64,000 nucleotides of DNA. It comes from Arcobacteraceae bacterium. Its GTDB lineage: Bacteria; Campylobacterota; Campylobacteria; Campylobacterales; Arcobacteraceae. The notes under the pieces are model-generated. The model ran no database searches. It saw only the letters and a list, made by a program, of their open reading frames with translations, and was not told the origin of the DNA. The stretch covers positions 151,432-215,431 of the forward strand of contig JAGLOP010000002.1 in assembly GCA_023138835.1 (NCBI GenBank). The letters are read 5' to 3'. The position numbers and the translations under genes were made by a program. This document shows positions 17,698 through 27,091 of the stretch, one piece after another. Positions within the stretch are counted from its first letter, which is position 1. Each line of letters opens with the position of its first letter.

Positions 17698-20016
17698 ATG
17701 AAAATAATAAAACTAAAAAAGAAAATACCAAAAATCTTTGTATTACCGTTAATTATTTTACTGATTTTCTCTATATATTCCGGTTTTAATAAGTTTCAAG
17801 AAAAAAATGATTTAAATAAAATCAGTGAATATCTTAAATTTAGTATAATATCAAGCAACCTGATACATGAACTACAAAAAGAGAGAGGTTACAGTAGTGG
17901 TTTCATGGCATCTAAAGGTAAATCTTTCTCTTTAGAGCTAAAGTTACAAAGAAAAAATACGGATAAAAAAATAGAACAGTTCAGAATATTCCTAAATAAC
18001 TTTGATCACGATAAATATACATTTCCTTTTGAAAAACCAAAAAAACAATTTTTAGAAGTTTTAGATCTTATAGATATACACAGGGCGGATATTGACAATT
18101 ATAAGTTGCCGATTTATGAAACTGTTAATTACTATACGAGTAGTATAAATATTTTATTAATATTGATCGAGCAGATTGCAACGTTAAGTTATGATGGGAA
18201 ACTTACAACTTTAACACAATCATATCTTACACTTATAAATACAAAAGAAAAAGCGGGAATTGAGAGAGCGCTTATTAACAAAGTATTCGGCAAAGGCAAA
18301 TTATCAAATGAAGAATTTTATAAATTTGGAGTACTGGTTTCTGCTCAAAGAATATATATAGAATATTTCAAAGATACCGCCATTCAGGAACATATTGATC
18401 TGCTTAATAGTAAAATGGCTGCAAAAAGTTTTAAAGAGGTGGAAAAAAGTCGAAATATCATATATGTAAAAAATAAAAAAAATGAAATTTTGTCATTTAT
18501 TAAAGAGATGGTGGGATATGGAGGACTTATCCACAACTTTAAAAACTATGTTATACGTGGTGAAGAGAAATATGCCGCAGATGTGAAAAAACAATATGTT
18601 CAATTGATTGATAATATTCATCAATATAAAATGTTTGAAAATATAACTTTAGAAGAGATAGATAAATTAAATATTATCAAAGAAGTATTTACACAGTATA
18701 TTGAAGGTGTCCAAAAAGTAAAGATAGCTTATCAAACCGGTACTGATATCCATGTATTGGATAAAATAGTCAAAGTTGATGATAAACCTGCTATAAAAGC
18801 ATTACATGACTTAACAACAAATATATACGGTTCTCAATCACTCTGGTTTAAACAGTCAACACTTAGAATTAATTCACTAAAAGAAATTGAAAATAAAATT
18901 GCAGATGATTTAGATATTTTTATAAACAATCAAACTAATACTTTATCTATTGGGCTAATAGCTCAGGTCATTATAGTGGTTGCTATTTTAGTAATTATCT
19001 TTTTCTCTGTTGCCATGCTGCGCGAACTTATAGAATCTGAAAAAAGATTAAACAGAGCACAGGAAAGTACTAAATCCGGTAGTTATGAGTATCATATTGA
19101 AAAAAATGTAATTATTTGGTCGGATGAACATTATAAACTTTTACAAGTAGATAAAGAAACATTTAAACCAACTATAGATTCTTTTATGAAGTTTGTACAT
19201 CCTGATGATGTACAAATTGTTAAAAAGAATATGGATATGGCAATATCTTCAAAAAAGATTGTATTCTTTGAGTATCGTTTAATTCTCACAGATAATACTG
19301 AGATATTTACCAAATCAAGTGCTGAAGTTACTAAATATGATAAAAAGGGAGATCCTCTGATTATTGTAGGAACCATTACGGATATTACACAATCAAAAGA
19401 ACTTGAGCAGGAAATTATAGATACACAAAAAGATGTTGTTTTTACTATGGGAGCTATCGGGGAAACAAGAAGTCGGGAAACAGGACATCATGTAAAAAGA
19501 GTAGCTGAATATTCAAAACTTTTATATCTATTAAGCGGTGCAAATGAAGATGATGCAGAGTTATTAAAAATGGCCAGCCCAATGCACGATATAGGAAAAG
19601 TCGGTATTCCTGATCATATACTGAATAAACCGGGGAAACTAACTTCTGAAGAATGGACAATTATGCAGACACATTCTGAAATGGGATACGAGATGCTTAA
19701 AAACTCAAACAGGGAGATTTTAAAACTTGCGGCAACTGTAGCCTTGACACATCATGAAAAATATGACGGAAGCGGATATCCAAAAGGATTGATTGCTCAA
19801 GAAATTCCACTAGTAGGAAGAATAACGGCACTAGCAGATGTTTTTGATGCGTTAGGCAGCCATAGATGTTATAAAACAGCATGGGAGTTAGAGAAAATAC
19901 TAAATATGCTAAAAGAGGAAAGAGCTAAACATTTTGATCCACATTTAATAGACCTGTTTATTGGAAATCTTGATAAGTTTTTGGAGATAAGAAACAGCTA
20001 TAAAGATATAATATAA
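17698..20016 (+). CDS. NIT-PAS-HD-GYP protein (probable c-di-GMP phosphodiesterase)
   Basis: Membrane receptor predicted to break down cyclic di-GMP. A first membrane helix (about 12-28), a NIT domain (about 40-330) with HELQKERGYSSGFMASKG, a second membrane helix (about 418-442), a PAS domain (about 450-570, ending in GTITDITQSKEL) and an HD-GYP domain (about 580-765). The metal and signature residues are complete: HDIGKVGIPDHIL, HSEMGYEML, HHEKYDGSGYPKGL. Length 772 residues. It follows the NIT chemoreceptor by 36 bases with the sensor domains alike (KERG..GF.. K), so both probably read the same anion and link taxis to a sessile/motile decision. Confidence 0.88.
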   Translation: MKIIKLKKKIPKIFVLPLIILLIFSIYSGFNKFQEKNDLNKISEYLKFSIISSNLIHELQKERGYSSGFMASKGKSFSLELKLQRKNTDKKIEQFRIFLNNFDHDKYTFPFEKPKKQFLEVLDLIDIHRADIDNYKLPIYETVNYYTSSINILLILIEQIATLSYDGKLTTLTQSYLTLINTKEKAGIERALINKVFGKGKLSNEEFYKFGVLVSAQRIYIEYFKDTAIQEHIDLLNSKMAAKSFKEVEKSRNIIYVKNKKNEILSFIKEMVGYGGLIHNFKNYVIRGEEKYAADVKKQYVQLIDNIHQYKMFENITLEEIDKLNIIKEVFTQYIEGVQKVKIAYQTGTDIHVLDKIVKVDDKPAIKALHDLTTNIYGSQSLWFKQSTLRINSLKEIENKIADDLDIFINNQTNTLSIGLIAQVIIVVAILVIIFFSVAMLRELIESEKRLNRAQESTKSGSYEYHIEKNVIIWSDEHYKLLQVDKETFKPTIDSFMKFVHPDDVQIVKKNMDMAISSKKIVFFEYRLILTDNTEIFTKSSAEVTKYDKKGDPLIIVGTITDITQSKELEQEIIDTQKDVVFTMGAIGETRSRETGHHVKRVAEYSKLLYLLSGANEDDAELLKMASPMHDIGKVGIPDHILNKPGKLTSEEWTIMQTHSEMGYEMLKNSNREILKLAATVALTHHEKYDGSGYPKGLIAQEIPLVGRITALADVFDALGSHRCYKTAWELEKILNMLKEERAKHFDPHLIDLFIGNLDKFLEIRNSYKDII

Positions 20017-20024
20017 CTAAATAT

Positions 20025-20774
20025 CTATTTAGATGTAAATTTAGCATAGAGAGGTGTATGGTCTGAAAATCTTCCAGTATTGATAGTTTTTGCCTCAATC
20101 AAATGCAAGCCACGATAAAAAATATTGTCAATTGAGTATCCAAAAACTGACTTAATCCTCTTTTGATGAAAAATATCAAGTGCCACGGCTCGAAGTTTTA
20201 GATTAACCACAAGTCTTTGCAGCAATATTGTGCGGGAACGATTCCAGTTATTAAAATCACCTGCTACAATCATAGGACCTTTATATTCTAGAAGCAGATC
20301 AAAAAGTTCATGAAGCTCTTTACTGTAATGATTATTGGTTCTAAAATTAATAGCATGAATATTCACAACTAAAAGAGTTTTTTGATTATCCAGTTTATAT
20401 AAATTTACCAATGTACTTTTATGTGTTTTAAAAAAAGGTTCTTTTATTTTACTTAGAATTGCATTAGCTTCTGTTATTTTTACATCAGATGCATTTAATA
20501 CTCCATAATAATTCTTTTTTGTTTCGAGATTAGGAGCACATACATAAGGGTAGTTTGGGATTAAATAATGTTGTTTATCCTTGTTTATTTTAACCTCTTG
20601 AAGTAAAATAAGATCAGCTGGATTTTCCTGTAAAAGTTTTACCATCAAAGGCTCAAACTTTTTATTTAAAGTTTGTTTATATACATTCCAGCAAAAAAGT
20701 CCAAACATTTTTGGCAAATGCTCTTTTTTAGCCAAATTATGTGAATGAAATAATGAAGTTTTAGGTACAAACAT
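20025..20774 (-). CDS. Endonuclease/exonuclease/phosphatase family protein
   Basis: Member of the DNase I-like metal-dependent phosphoesterase fold. Motifs in order: CWNVYKQ (Asn for metal), LILLQEVK (catalytic Glu), VVNIHAINF, VAGDFNNWNRSR (Asp-x-Asn) and the closing GRFSDHTPLYAKF (Asp-His pair). Substrate may be nucleic acid or a phospholipid headgroup; it follows the cardiolipin synthase gene by 15 bases on the same strand, which favours a joint operon. The ATG 22 codons further in (start of FGLFCWNVY) is a possible alternative start, since the first residues do not match the fold. Confidence 0.8.
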   Translation of the reverse strand: MFVPKTSLFHSHNLAKKEHLPKMFGLFCWNVYKQTLNKKFEPLMVKLLQENPADLILLQEVKINKDKQHYLIPNYPYVCAPNLETKKNYYGVLNASDVKITEANAILSKIKEPFFKTHKSTLVNLYKLDNQKTLLVVNIHAINFRTNNHYSKELHELFDLLLEYKGPMIVAGDFNNWNRSRTILLQRLVVNLKLRAVALDIFHQKRIKSVFGYSIDNIFYRGLHLIEAKTINTGRFSDHTPLYAKFTSK

Positions 20775-20789
20775 AAAAAATATCCTGAG

Positions 20790-22172
20790 CTAAACCAGCG
20801 GCGCAAAAATTTTCATCAAATTTTCGCCTATTCTACGCAAATATTTTGCTTTATCCATCGTTCTTGTAGATTTTAAAAGTAAAGTCTGCATCCAACTCTC
20901 AATATCTTTAATAACCTCTTTAGAATAAACAAAATTTACTATCTCATAATTTAAAAATAGACTGCGGTTGTCAATATTGGCAGATCCTACCATTACGCCA
21001 ATATTATCAAATAGAATCGCTTTGGCATGAAGCATATTTCCCTTATACAACATCACATCTATCCCTTTTTCTTCAAGCTCCCTCATATAGCTGCTTCTGC
21101 ACAGATCAACAATAATATGGTTAGATTCTTTTGGTGTTATCAATTTAACATCTACCCCTTTATGATTTGCAATAATTAACGCTTGAAGTAAATTATTATC
21201 TGGAACAAAATATGGAGTAACTATCCATACCCTCTCTTTGGCCATGTGAATCATACCTATCAACGCTTCATAAAGAGCATCATTTTTAATATCAGGACCA
21301 GAAGGAACTACTTGTATACCATCTCCGGAAATATTTACCTTAACCTCTTTTACAACCTCTTTTGGTGATGTATCTGTGGCATACGCCCAATCCTGCTCAA
21401 AAACTTGTTTGTAGTGATATACTGCAGCACCCTCTATACTAAAAAACAGATCTTGCCATCTCTTTTCATAAAAGTCCGGTCCCATATATTTTCTTGAAAT
21501 ATTCATCCCCCCTGACAATACCTTTTGATCATCAAAAATTAAAATCTTTCGATGATTTCTAAGATTGATATAATTTTGTAAAGGCTGTTTAAAAATCGGC
21601 ATAAAAAAACTGACACTTCCACCGGCTTTTTTTAATTTCCGCAAATAAATTTGATTAAAATAAAGAAAAAATGATCCAACACTATCTATTAAAATCCGCA
21701 CCCTTACACCTTCTTTTGCTTTTAAAGTCAAAGCATCTATAATAGATTTTGAAACCTTGTCATTTGACAAAATATACATACTGATTGATATTGATTCTTT
21801 GGCTTCTTTTATATACAACATAAGTATATTATAGGCTTTGATACTATCAGTGAAAAGTATAAATTTATTGCCTTCTGTAGTTCCGGGGATATTGTTTTTT
21901 CTTAACAATAAATCAATAGGGTTAGCTTTATTTATTGGGATTTCTTGACTTTTTTGTAATGTAACTATCGTTTTTTTAGGGAAATTCTTGCGCTTTCTAA
22001 TACCTATTATAAAATAAAGAGGCAGTGCAAAAAAAGGAACTATAAACATAGCTAGCAGCCAAGCGGTTATGCTTGTGGGAGTTCGGCGCTGTAAAAGCAT
22101 ATTTAGCACAGCAATAATAATTAGAACTCCTCCAACATATATCACTAGGTGAGTATAAAATTGCCATTCCAT
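20790..22172 (-). CDS. cls: Cardiolipin synthase (phospholipase D type)
   Basis: Makes cardiolipin from phosphatidylglycerol at the inner membrane. Two N-terminal membrane helices (about residues 7-26 and 35-55) are followed by two PLD domains, each with an intact HKD motif: HRKILIFDDQKVLSGG near residue 212 and HAKAILFDNIGVMVGSANID near residue 389. The length of 460 residues is typical of bacterial Cls. The downstream phosphoesterase-like gene shares its strand. Confidence 0.92.
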   Translation of the reverse strand: MEWQFYTHLVIYVGGVLIIIAVLNMLLQRRTPTSITAWLLAMFIVPFFALPLYFIIGIRKRKNFPKKTIVTLQKSQEIPINKANPIDLLLRKNNIPGTTEGNKFILFTDSIKAYNILMLYIKEAKESISISMYILSNDKVSKSIIDALTLKAKEGVRVRILIDSVGSFFLYFNQIYLRKLKKAGGSVSFFMPIFKQPLQNYINLRNHRKILIFDDQKVLSGGMNISRKYMGPDFYEKRWQDLFFSIEGAAVYHYKQVFEQDWAYATDTSPKEVVKEVKVNISGDGIQVVPSGPDIKNDALYEALIGMIHMAKERVWIVTPYFVPDNNLLQALIIANHKGVDVKLITPKESNHIIVDLCRSSYMRELEEKGIDVMLYKGNMLHAKAILFDNIGVMVGSANIDNRSLFLNYEIVNFVYSKEVIKDIESWMQTLLLKSTRTMDKAKYLRRIGENLMKIFAPLV

Positions 22173-22222
22173 TTTATTCCTTTGCTATGCTTTTAACCTT
22201 ATAAAAAGTATCTCTTCCTTTG

Positions 22223-22360
22223 TTAAGTATTTTTCTTTTGAGCTTTCTCTTTTTTCTTATAAAGTTTAATAGCTTTCTTTATCTCTTGTTTTAATTCTTT
22301 TTTCAGCATATTTTTCATCTCTCTTCTAACATACTTCTTAACTTTTCTTTTCTCAATCAT
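22223..22360 (-). CDS. Small lysine-rich protein (45 residues)
   Basis: An ATG preceded by AAGGATAAAGA, a good ribosome binding site, opens a 45-codon frame starting MIEKRKVKKYVRREM and ending QKKNT. Seventeen of the 45 residues are Lys, and there is no Cys, Trp or aromatic core, so the product would be a very basic, probably helical peptide that could bind nucleic acid or membrane phospholipid. It is between cls and thpR on the same strand. Codon use of AAA and ATT fits the neighbours. Function unknown; it is too short for routine gene calling. Confidence 0.55.
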   Translation of the reverse strand: MIEKRKVKKYVRREMKNMLKKELKQEIKKAIKLYKKKEKAQKKNT

Positions 22361-22414
22361 TCTTTATCCTTTTTTAGTTTATTTTATGGTAGATTAAATC
22401 AACTTACATTAAGA

Positions 22415-22909
22415 TTAAAATTCTCTAATTATTTTATACTTTGCACCACCAACACCCAATTCACTTTGCACTAAACATATCTTTAATTTTATAATGGCAC
22501 TTGCTTCAAGTGTTTTAAATTTCTCTTTATATGAATCATCTTTAATTTTTTTTATTCGCATAAGTGTAATATGCGGTTTAAAATCTTCCTCTTTTTTAAA
22601 GTCATCTTGTAGATATTCTTCAATTATATTTTGTAATTTATAAAGAGTTTTGTTAGAACTCCGCAAGACTAGTGTCTTCTTATTTAAGAGTCTAAACCGT
22701 TTGAATATGATGGTCTGTTTCTTAGGATAACTTATATTTTTTAGTTTTTCTATAATCAAATTGACATCTTGCACTTCACCTAAAAATTTGAATGTTATAT
22801 GCAGATTTTTTTCTTTGACCCATCTGCCTTCAAAAAATGGTTCCAGTTCATATTTGAGCAATTCATAATTTTCAAGTGTTGCAAAAGTTCCAATGAAAAG
22901 CCTACTCAT
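22415..22909 (-). CDS. thpR: RNA 2',3'-cyclic phosphodiesterase (2'-5' RNA ligase family)
   Basis: Two-histidine phosphoesterase. The two HxT motifs are HITFKFLGE (about residue 39) and HITLMRIKK (about 122), and the N-terminus RLFIGTF is typical of ThpR. About 164 residues, normal. Two ATG codons lie next to each other; either may serve. Probably in the same transcription unit as the small Lys-rich gene and cls, though gaps of 50 bases or more separate them. Confidence 0.88.
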   Translation of the reverse strand: MSRLFIGTFATLENYELLKYELEPFFEGRWVKEKNLHITFKFLGEVQDVNLIIEKLKNISYPKKQTIIFKRFRLLNKKTLVLRSSNKTLYKLQNIIEEYLQDDFKKEEDFKPHITLMRIKKIKDDSYKEKFKTLEASAIIKLKICLVQSELGVGGAKYKIIREF

Positions 22910-22969
22910 CAATTTCTCCTATTTTAATTGTATTATCATATCAAATAGCATATTAATACAAAATTGTAG

Positions 22970-22975
22970 TATAAT
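22970..22975 (+). promoter_or_regulatory. -10 element directly before nhaC (leaderless start candidate)
   Basis: TATAAT ends only 6 bases before the A of the nhaC ATG at 22982, so transcription would begin at or within the start codon. No Shine-Dalgarno sequence lies before the ATG, which agrees with a leaderless message. Confidence 0.5.
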
Positions 22976-22981
22976 AAAGTT

Positions 22982-24421
22982 ATGAATGAATATGGTTTTT
23001 TATCAATCTTACCGCCACTAATAGCAATTATTTTTGCACTTACAACCAGACAGGTTTTTATTGCACTATATGCTGGGATTGTTATGGGTGATTTTATTAT
23101 AAGCGGATACTCAATAAGCGGTGCGGTTATTGGTTCTGTAGAGCGTTCAGTCACAATACTAGGTGAGGTTTGGGTTGCTAAAACAATTGTATTTGCACTT
23201 TTGGTTGGTTCAGTTATAGTTTTGATTTCAGCTTCTGGAGGAGTGGAGGGGTTTATTGAGTATATCAGCCGGAAAAAAAAGATTATAAAAAGTAAGCGTT
23301 CAGCACTTTTTCTTACATATATAATTGGTCTTATAATTTTTGTAGAGTCATCAATCACAGCTTTAATTGCAGGAACAGTAAGCCGCCCATTAACTGATAA
23401 ATTTAAAGTTTCCAGAGAAAAACTGGCGTATGTGTGTGATTCAACATCAGCTCCTGTTTGTTCTTTAATACCGCTAAATGCTTGGGGTGCACTTTTAATA
23501 GGATTGATTACAACTCAAATTAGTGCCGGGGTAATTAGTGGTGATGCCGTATATCTTTTAATTCAATCGATTCCTTTTAATTTTTATTCAATAGTTACTT
23601 TGATTGTGGTTTTTATAATAGTTTATAAAGATAAAGATTTTGGAGCTATGAATACAGCTGAGATAAGAGCATTAAAAGAAGGGAAACTTATTCGTGATGG
23701 TGCAAATCCAATTGTTGATGAAGAGGTGATGAGTCTTAAAACAGATGAGGGTATCAATCCTGCCCCTCTTAGAATGATACTTCCTATTAGTGTTTTAATT
23801 TTAATGATGCCGATTGGTCTTTATTTAAGCGGTGATGGTAATATGTTAAAAGGTAGCGGTACTACTGCAATCTTTTACTCTGTTCTTACTACACTTCTTT
23901 TTTGTGGAATATATTATGTTGGAATTTTAAAAATTTTCACACTTAATATTTTTATGAAACATCTGAATAGAGGAGCAGGGGCGATGTTTCAAGTAGCTGC
24001 CGTTCTTGTTTTTGCTTTTGCTATTGGAGATATTACCGTTGAGCTGGGTACTGGAAACTATTTGGCACATTTAAGTGAAGGTTTCTTAAGTCCAGCCTTA
24101 GGACCGGTAGTTATTTTTATCTTGGCTTCTTTTATCTCATTTAGTACGGGTACTAGCTGGGGAACATTTAGTATAATGATCCCTATTGCTTTGCAAATGG
24201 GTGTGGCAATTGATGCACATCTTTTGTTAATGATTGGTGCAGTAGTCTCCGGAGGTGTATTTGGAGATCACTGCTCACCTATCAGCGATACAAGTATTGT
24301 CTCCTCTATGGCAGCTGGGAGTGATCATATAGACCATGTAAACACACAGCTTCCTTATGCTCTTTTTAGCGGAGTAATTGCTATAATACTATTTACAATA
24401 TTTGGAGTTTTATTGACATGA
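22982..24421 (+). CDS. nhaC: Na+/H+ antiporter NhaC family protein
   Basis: Polytopic inner membrane transporter with about 11 hydrophobic segments across 479 residues. Family features are STSAPVCSLIPLNAWG near residue 152, the SFSTGTSWGTFSIMIPIA block near 385, and FGDHCSPISDTSIVSS near 425, all typical of the NhaC/arginine-ornithine antiporter-like superfamily. Role is sodium and pH balance; organic substrates cannot be ruled out. The stop overlaps the pcm start by 4 bases (ATGA), so the two are coupled. Confidence 0.85.
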   Translation: MNEYGFLSILPPLIAIIFALTTRQVFIALYAGIVMGDFIISGYSISGAVIGSVERSVTILGEVWVAKTIVFALLVGSVIVLISASGGVEGFIEYISRKKKIIKSKRSALFLTYIIGLIIFVESSITALIAGTVSRPLTDKFKVSREKLAYVCDSTSAPVCSLIPLNAWGALLIGLITTQISAGVISGDAVYLLIQSIPFNFYSIVTLIVVFIIVYKDKDFGAMNTAEIRALKEGKLIRDGANPIVDEEVMSLKTDEGINPAPLRMILPISVLILMMPIGLYLSGDGNMLKGSGTTAIFYSVLTTLLFCGIYYVGILKIFTLNIFMKHLNRGAGAMFQVAAVLVFAFAIGDITVELGTGNYLAHLSEGFLSPALGPVVIFILASFISFSTGTSWGTFSIMIPIALQMGVAIDAHLLLMIGAVVSGGVFGDHCSPISDTSIVSSMAAGSDHIDHVNTQLPYALFSGVIAIILFTIFGVLLT

Positions 24422-25029
24422 TTTCCCATAATGATTTAATTAACCATCTTATAAATTCTAATGTTTTGCATTCAAGCAATATTATAGAAGCTTTTAACAA
24501 AATAGACAGAATAAATTTTGTTGCAGATCCAACTGTTTTTGATGTATATGAAGATTATCCTCTTCAGATTGGATATCAACAAACTATTTCTCAGCCATCT
24601 ACAGTAGCTATGATGATGGAGATGCTTGAGCCTCAAAAAGGACAAAAGATTTTAGATATAGGAAGCGGATCAGGCTGGACAACAGCACTTCTTGGCTTTA
24701 TTGTTGGCAATAGCGGTTGTGTTACAGGAATTGAAAGAGTTAATCAACTTGTAGAATTTGGAAACCATAACCTTGAAAAATTTAGATTTAAAAATGCCAA
24801 AATTATTCAAGCTGGAGATGAACTGGGTATCCCTGATGAAAAATTTGACAGAATTTTAGTCTCTGCAGCAGCAGATGAATTTCCAGATGATTTGATAAAA
24901 CAATTAAAAATCAATGGAAAACTTGTAATTCCAGTAAGAGATTCGATTTTTGAAATTACTAAAAATGAAGATGGAGAGATTAAAGGAATCGAACATTATG
25001 GATTTAGGTTTGTTCCATTAATTTACTAA
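24418..25029 (+). CDS. pcm: Protein-L-isoaspartate O-methyltransferase
   Basis: Repairs isoaspartyl residues with SAM. IGYQQTISQPSTVAMMMEML (about 54-73) is the PCMT signature, and ILDIGSGSGWTTALL is the SAM-binding loop. The length of 203 residues is normal. The 4-base overlap with nhaC and the 11-base gap to the amidohydrolase place it in the middle of a three-gene operon. Confidence 0.92.
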   Translation: MISHNDLINHLINSNVLHSSNIIEAFNKIDRINFVADPTVFDVYEDYPLQIGYQQTISQPSTVAMMMEMLEPQKGQKILDIGSGSGWTTALLGFIVGNSGCVTGIERVNQLVEFGNHNLEKFRFKNAKIIQAGDELGIPDEKFDRILVSAAADEFPDDLIKQLKINGKLVIPVRDSIFEITKNEDGEIKGIEHYGFRFVPLIY

Positions 25030-25040
25030 AATGATGATAT

Positions 25041-26033
25041 ATGATTAATACTATTGATATTCATGCCCACTTGCTTTCGCCAAATCTAGAATTTGATAGA
25101 TTCTATGATAAAGTAGCACTTTTGTTTTTTGCAAAACGATTAGGAATAGAAGATATTGATGATTTAAAAAAGAATCCTTTTTCTAACTATAAAAAACTTT
25201 TTATACAAAATCTTCGCAATTCGAAATATGTTCAAAAATCAGTTATTTTTCCAGTAGACCCACGTATAGATAAAAAGGGAAATATTATTCATAAAGATCA
25301 AACAGTCTGTTCTGACAGCGAAGATGTATGGGATTTTTATAAAGAGTACAAAGAAGAAATTATACCATTTTTTTCAATAAATCCACTTCGAAAAGATGCA
25401 CTGGAGAAAATTGATGAATATTCAAAGAGAGGTTTTAAAGGGGCAAAATTTTTACAAAACTATTGGGATATTGATAGTAATAACAGATCTTTTATACCTT
25501 ACTACGAAAAGCTTTTAGAATATGATCTTCCCCTAGTCATACATACTGGTTTAGAGTTTGGGATGCACTCTACAAAAGCATATGAATCAGTAGATATGGT
25601 CAAACTTCCTGCATCAATGGGTGTTAAAACTATAGCAGCACATTTTGGATTCAATATTATAAAAGATATTAGATTTTGGAGAAATTTCTCTACAAATCCA
25701 AAGTATTATGATAAGTCATATTTTAAACTTATAAAAATTTTAAAAACATATCCAACACTTTATGCAGATCTTTCTGCTGTTATTAATCCTATTAGGTCAA
25801 GAGTACTAGAAGATTTGGCATTGAATCATAAAGATATACATCATAAAATTCTTTTTGGAACAGACTATCCTGTACCTTTTAGTCCATATTTTGCCTCATC
25901 TATCTCTTTTAAACAAAGAAAAGAATTAAGTAATATAAAAAATCCTTTAGATTGTTATGTACAAACATTAAAAGCCTATTTTAAAGAGGATGATCAGATC
26001 TTTTTAAATTATAAAAAGATATTGAATTTATAA
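25041..26033 (+). CDS. Amidohydrolase-family metal-dependent hydrolase
   Basis: Member of the amidohydrolase_2 (PF04909-type) TIM-barrel group. The metal site can be read: HxH in IDIHAHLLS at the N-terminus, LVIHTGLEF in the middle, IAAHFGFN, and the closing Asp in LFGTDYPVPF. Such enzymes hydrolyse or decarboxylate small cyclic compounds; the substrate is not apparent here. Length 330 residues. Last gene of the nhaC-pcm operon, convergent with rnz. Confidence 0.8.
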   Translation: MINTIDIHAHLLSPNLEFDRFYDKVALLFFAKRLGIEDIDDLKKNPFSNYKKLFIQNLRNSKYVQKSVIFPVDPRIDKKGNIIHKDQTVCSDSEDVWDFYKEYKEEIIPFFSINPLRKDALEKIDEYSKRGFKGAKFLQNYWDIDSNNRSFIPYYEKLLEYDLPLVIHTGLEFGMHSTKAYESVDMVKLPASMGVKTIAAHFGFNIIKDIRFWRNFSTNPKYYDKSYFKLIKILKTYPTLYADLSAVINPIRSRVLEDLALNHKDIHHKILFGTDYPVPFSPYFASSISFKQRKELSNIKNPLDCYVQTLKAYFKEDDQIFLNYKKILNL

Positions 26034-26048
26034 GGCTTGATTTCATTG

Positions 26049-27059
26049 TTAAAGTTTTTTCAGCTCAAAGCTTTTTCTGTCCAATAAAAAAGCATCAAAA
26101 TCATTTGCGATAAAGTAGTTCCCTTTAAAATATTTTTCAATTTCCTTATCCAAAAGATTTATATCATTTTGCAATTTAGCAGGATTTTTTATGTAGCGTG
26201 GGCTGATATGTGTTGCTATAAGGTTTTTTACACCACCATTTTGCGCTGCAATTGCTAATTGTTTTGCAGTGGTATGTTTTACTTTTTCTTCTAAATTTTC
26301 AAACACCTCTTGTGTGAAAGTCGCTTCATGTACAAGCAAATCCAAGTTATTTAATCTATCTCCCAAAATATCAGGTTTGCAATTATCACCTGCAATAATC
26401 ACTCTTCTGCCCCTTATTGGTTCAAGAAGAAATTCTTTTGGCTCTATCTTTGTTCCATCATTCAAAAGTACAGTTTTACCTTTCTTTAAATCACCATATA
26501 TTTTTCCAGACATTATTCCAATACTTTCAAGCCCTTTTACATCAATAGAACCATTCGAAATATGTTCAAAGAAACAGTATGCAAAAGTTGTGATGCCATG
26601 GTCAAGTGATATAACCTCTACATCAAATGTATCAAAATTAAACTTTGTGCCATTATCTTCATGGCACGAAGTAGAATCCGACTTGTCGCAAATTTCAATA
26701 ATTTCAGTGTAATCCAACAGTTTTATTTTTGTGAGTTTTTTTATATTTTCAAGATACTCTTTTATACCTTTGGGACCATAAATTTCCAAAGGTGTACTAA
26801 TATTTTCCATAATCCTTGAAGAGAGTAGTCCAGGAAGTCCATAGCAGTGATCACCATGCAGATGTGTTATAAATATTTTTGTTAATTTACCTAGTCGGTA
26901 ATCACTTTTCATAATTTGATGCTGGGTTGCTTCCCCGCAGTCAATAAGGTACCATTCGTTTTTTTGTTCATACCTTAGGGCAATTGCAGATAAGTTTCTT
27001 TGTTTTGTCGGTTTACCGGCACTTGTTCCAAAAAAAGTTATAGTCATATAATTCTCCAT
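26049..27059 (-). CDS. rnz: Ribonuclease Z
   Basis: Removes the 3' trailer of tRNA precursors. Metallo-beta-lactamase fold with ITHLHGDHCYGLPGLL (HxHxDH, residues about 62-77), AGDNCKPD (Asp ligand), LLVHEATF and TAKQLAIAA followed by IATHISPRY (His ligand). The length of 336 residues is near the usual 310-330. The ATG four codons further in (MTITFFGTSAGKP) is a likely better start because that is where family members begin. Confidence 0.92.
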   Translation of the reverse strand: MENYMTITFFGTSAGKPTKQRNLSAIALRYEQKNEWYLIDCGEATQHQIMKSDYRLGKLTKIFITHLHGDHCYGLPGLLSSRIMENISTPLEIYGPKGIKEYLENIKKLTKIKLLDYTEIIEICDKSDSTSCHEDNGTKFNFDTFDVEVISLDHGITTFAYCFFEHISNGSIDVKGLESIGIMSGKIYGDLKKGKTVLLNDGTKIEPKEFLLEPIRGRRVIIAGDNCKPDILGDRLNNLDLLVHEATFTQEVFENLEEKVKHTTAKQLAIAAQNGGVKNLIATHISPRYIKNPAKLQNDINLLDKEIEKYFKGNYFIANDFDAFLLDRKSFELKKL

Positions 27060-27091
27060 AATATAAATTAGAGTATATCACAATCTTGCCG

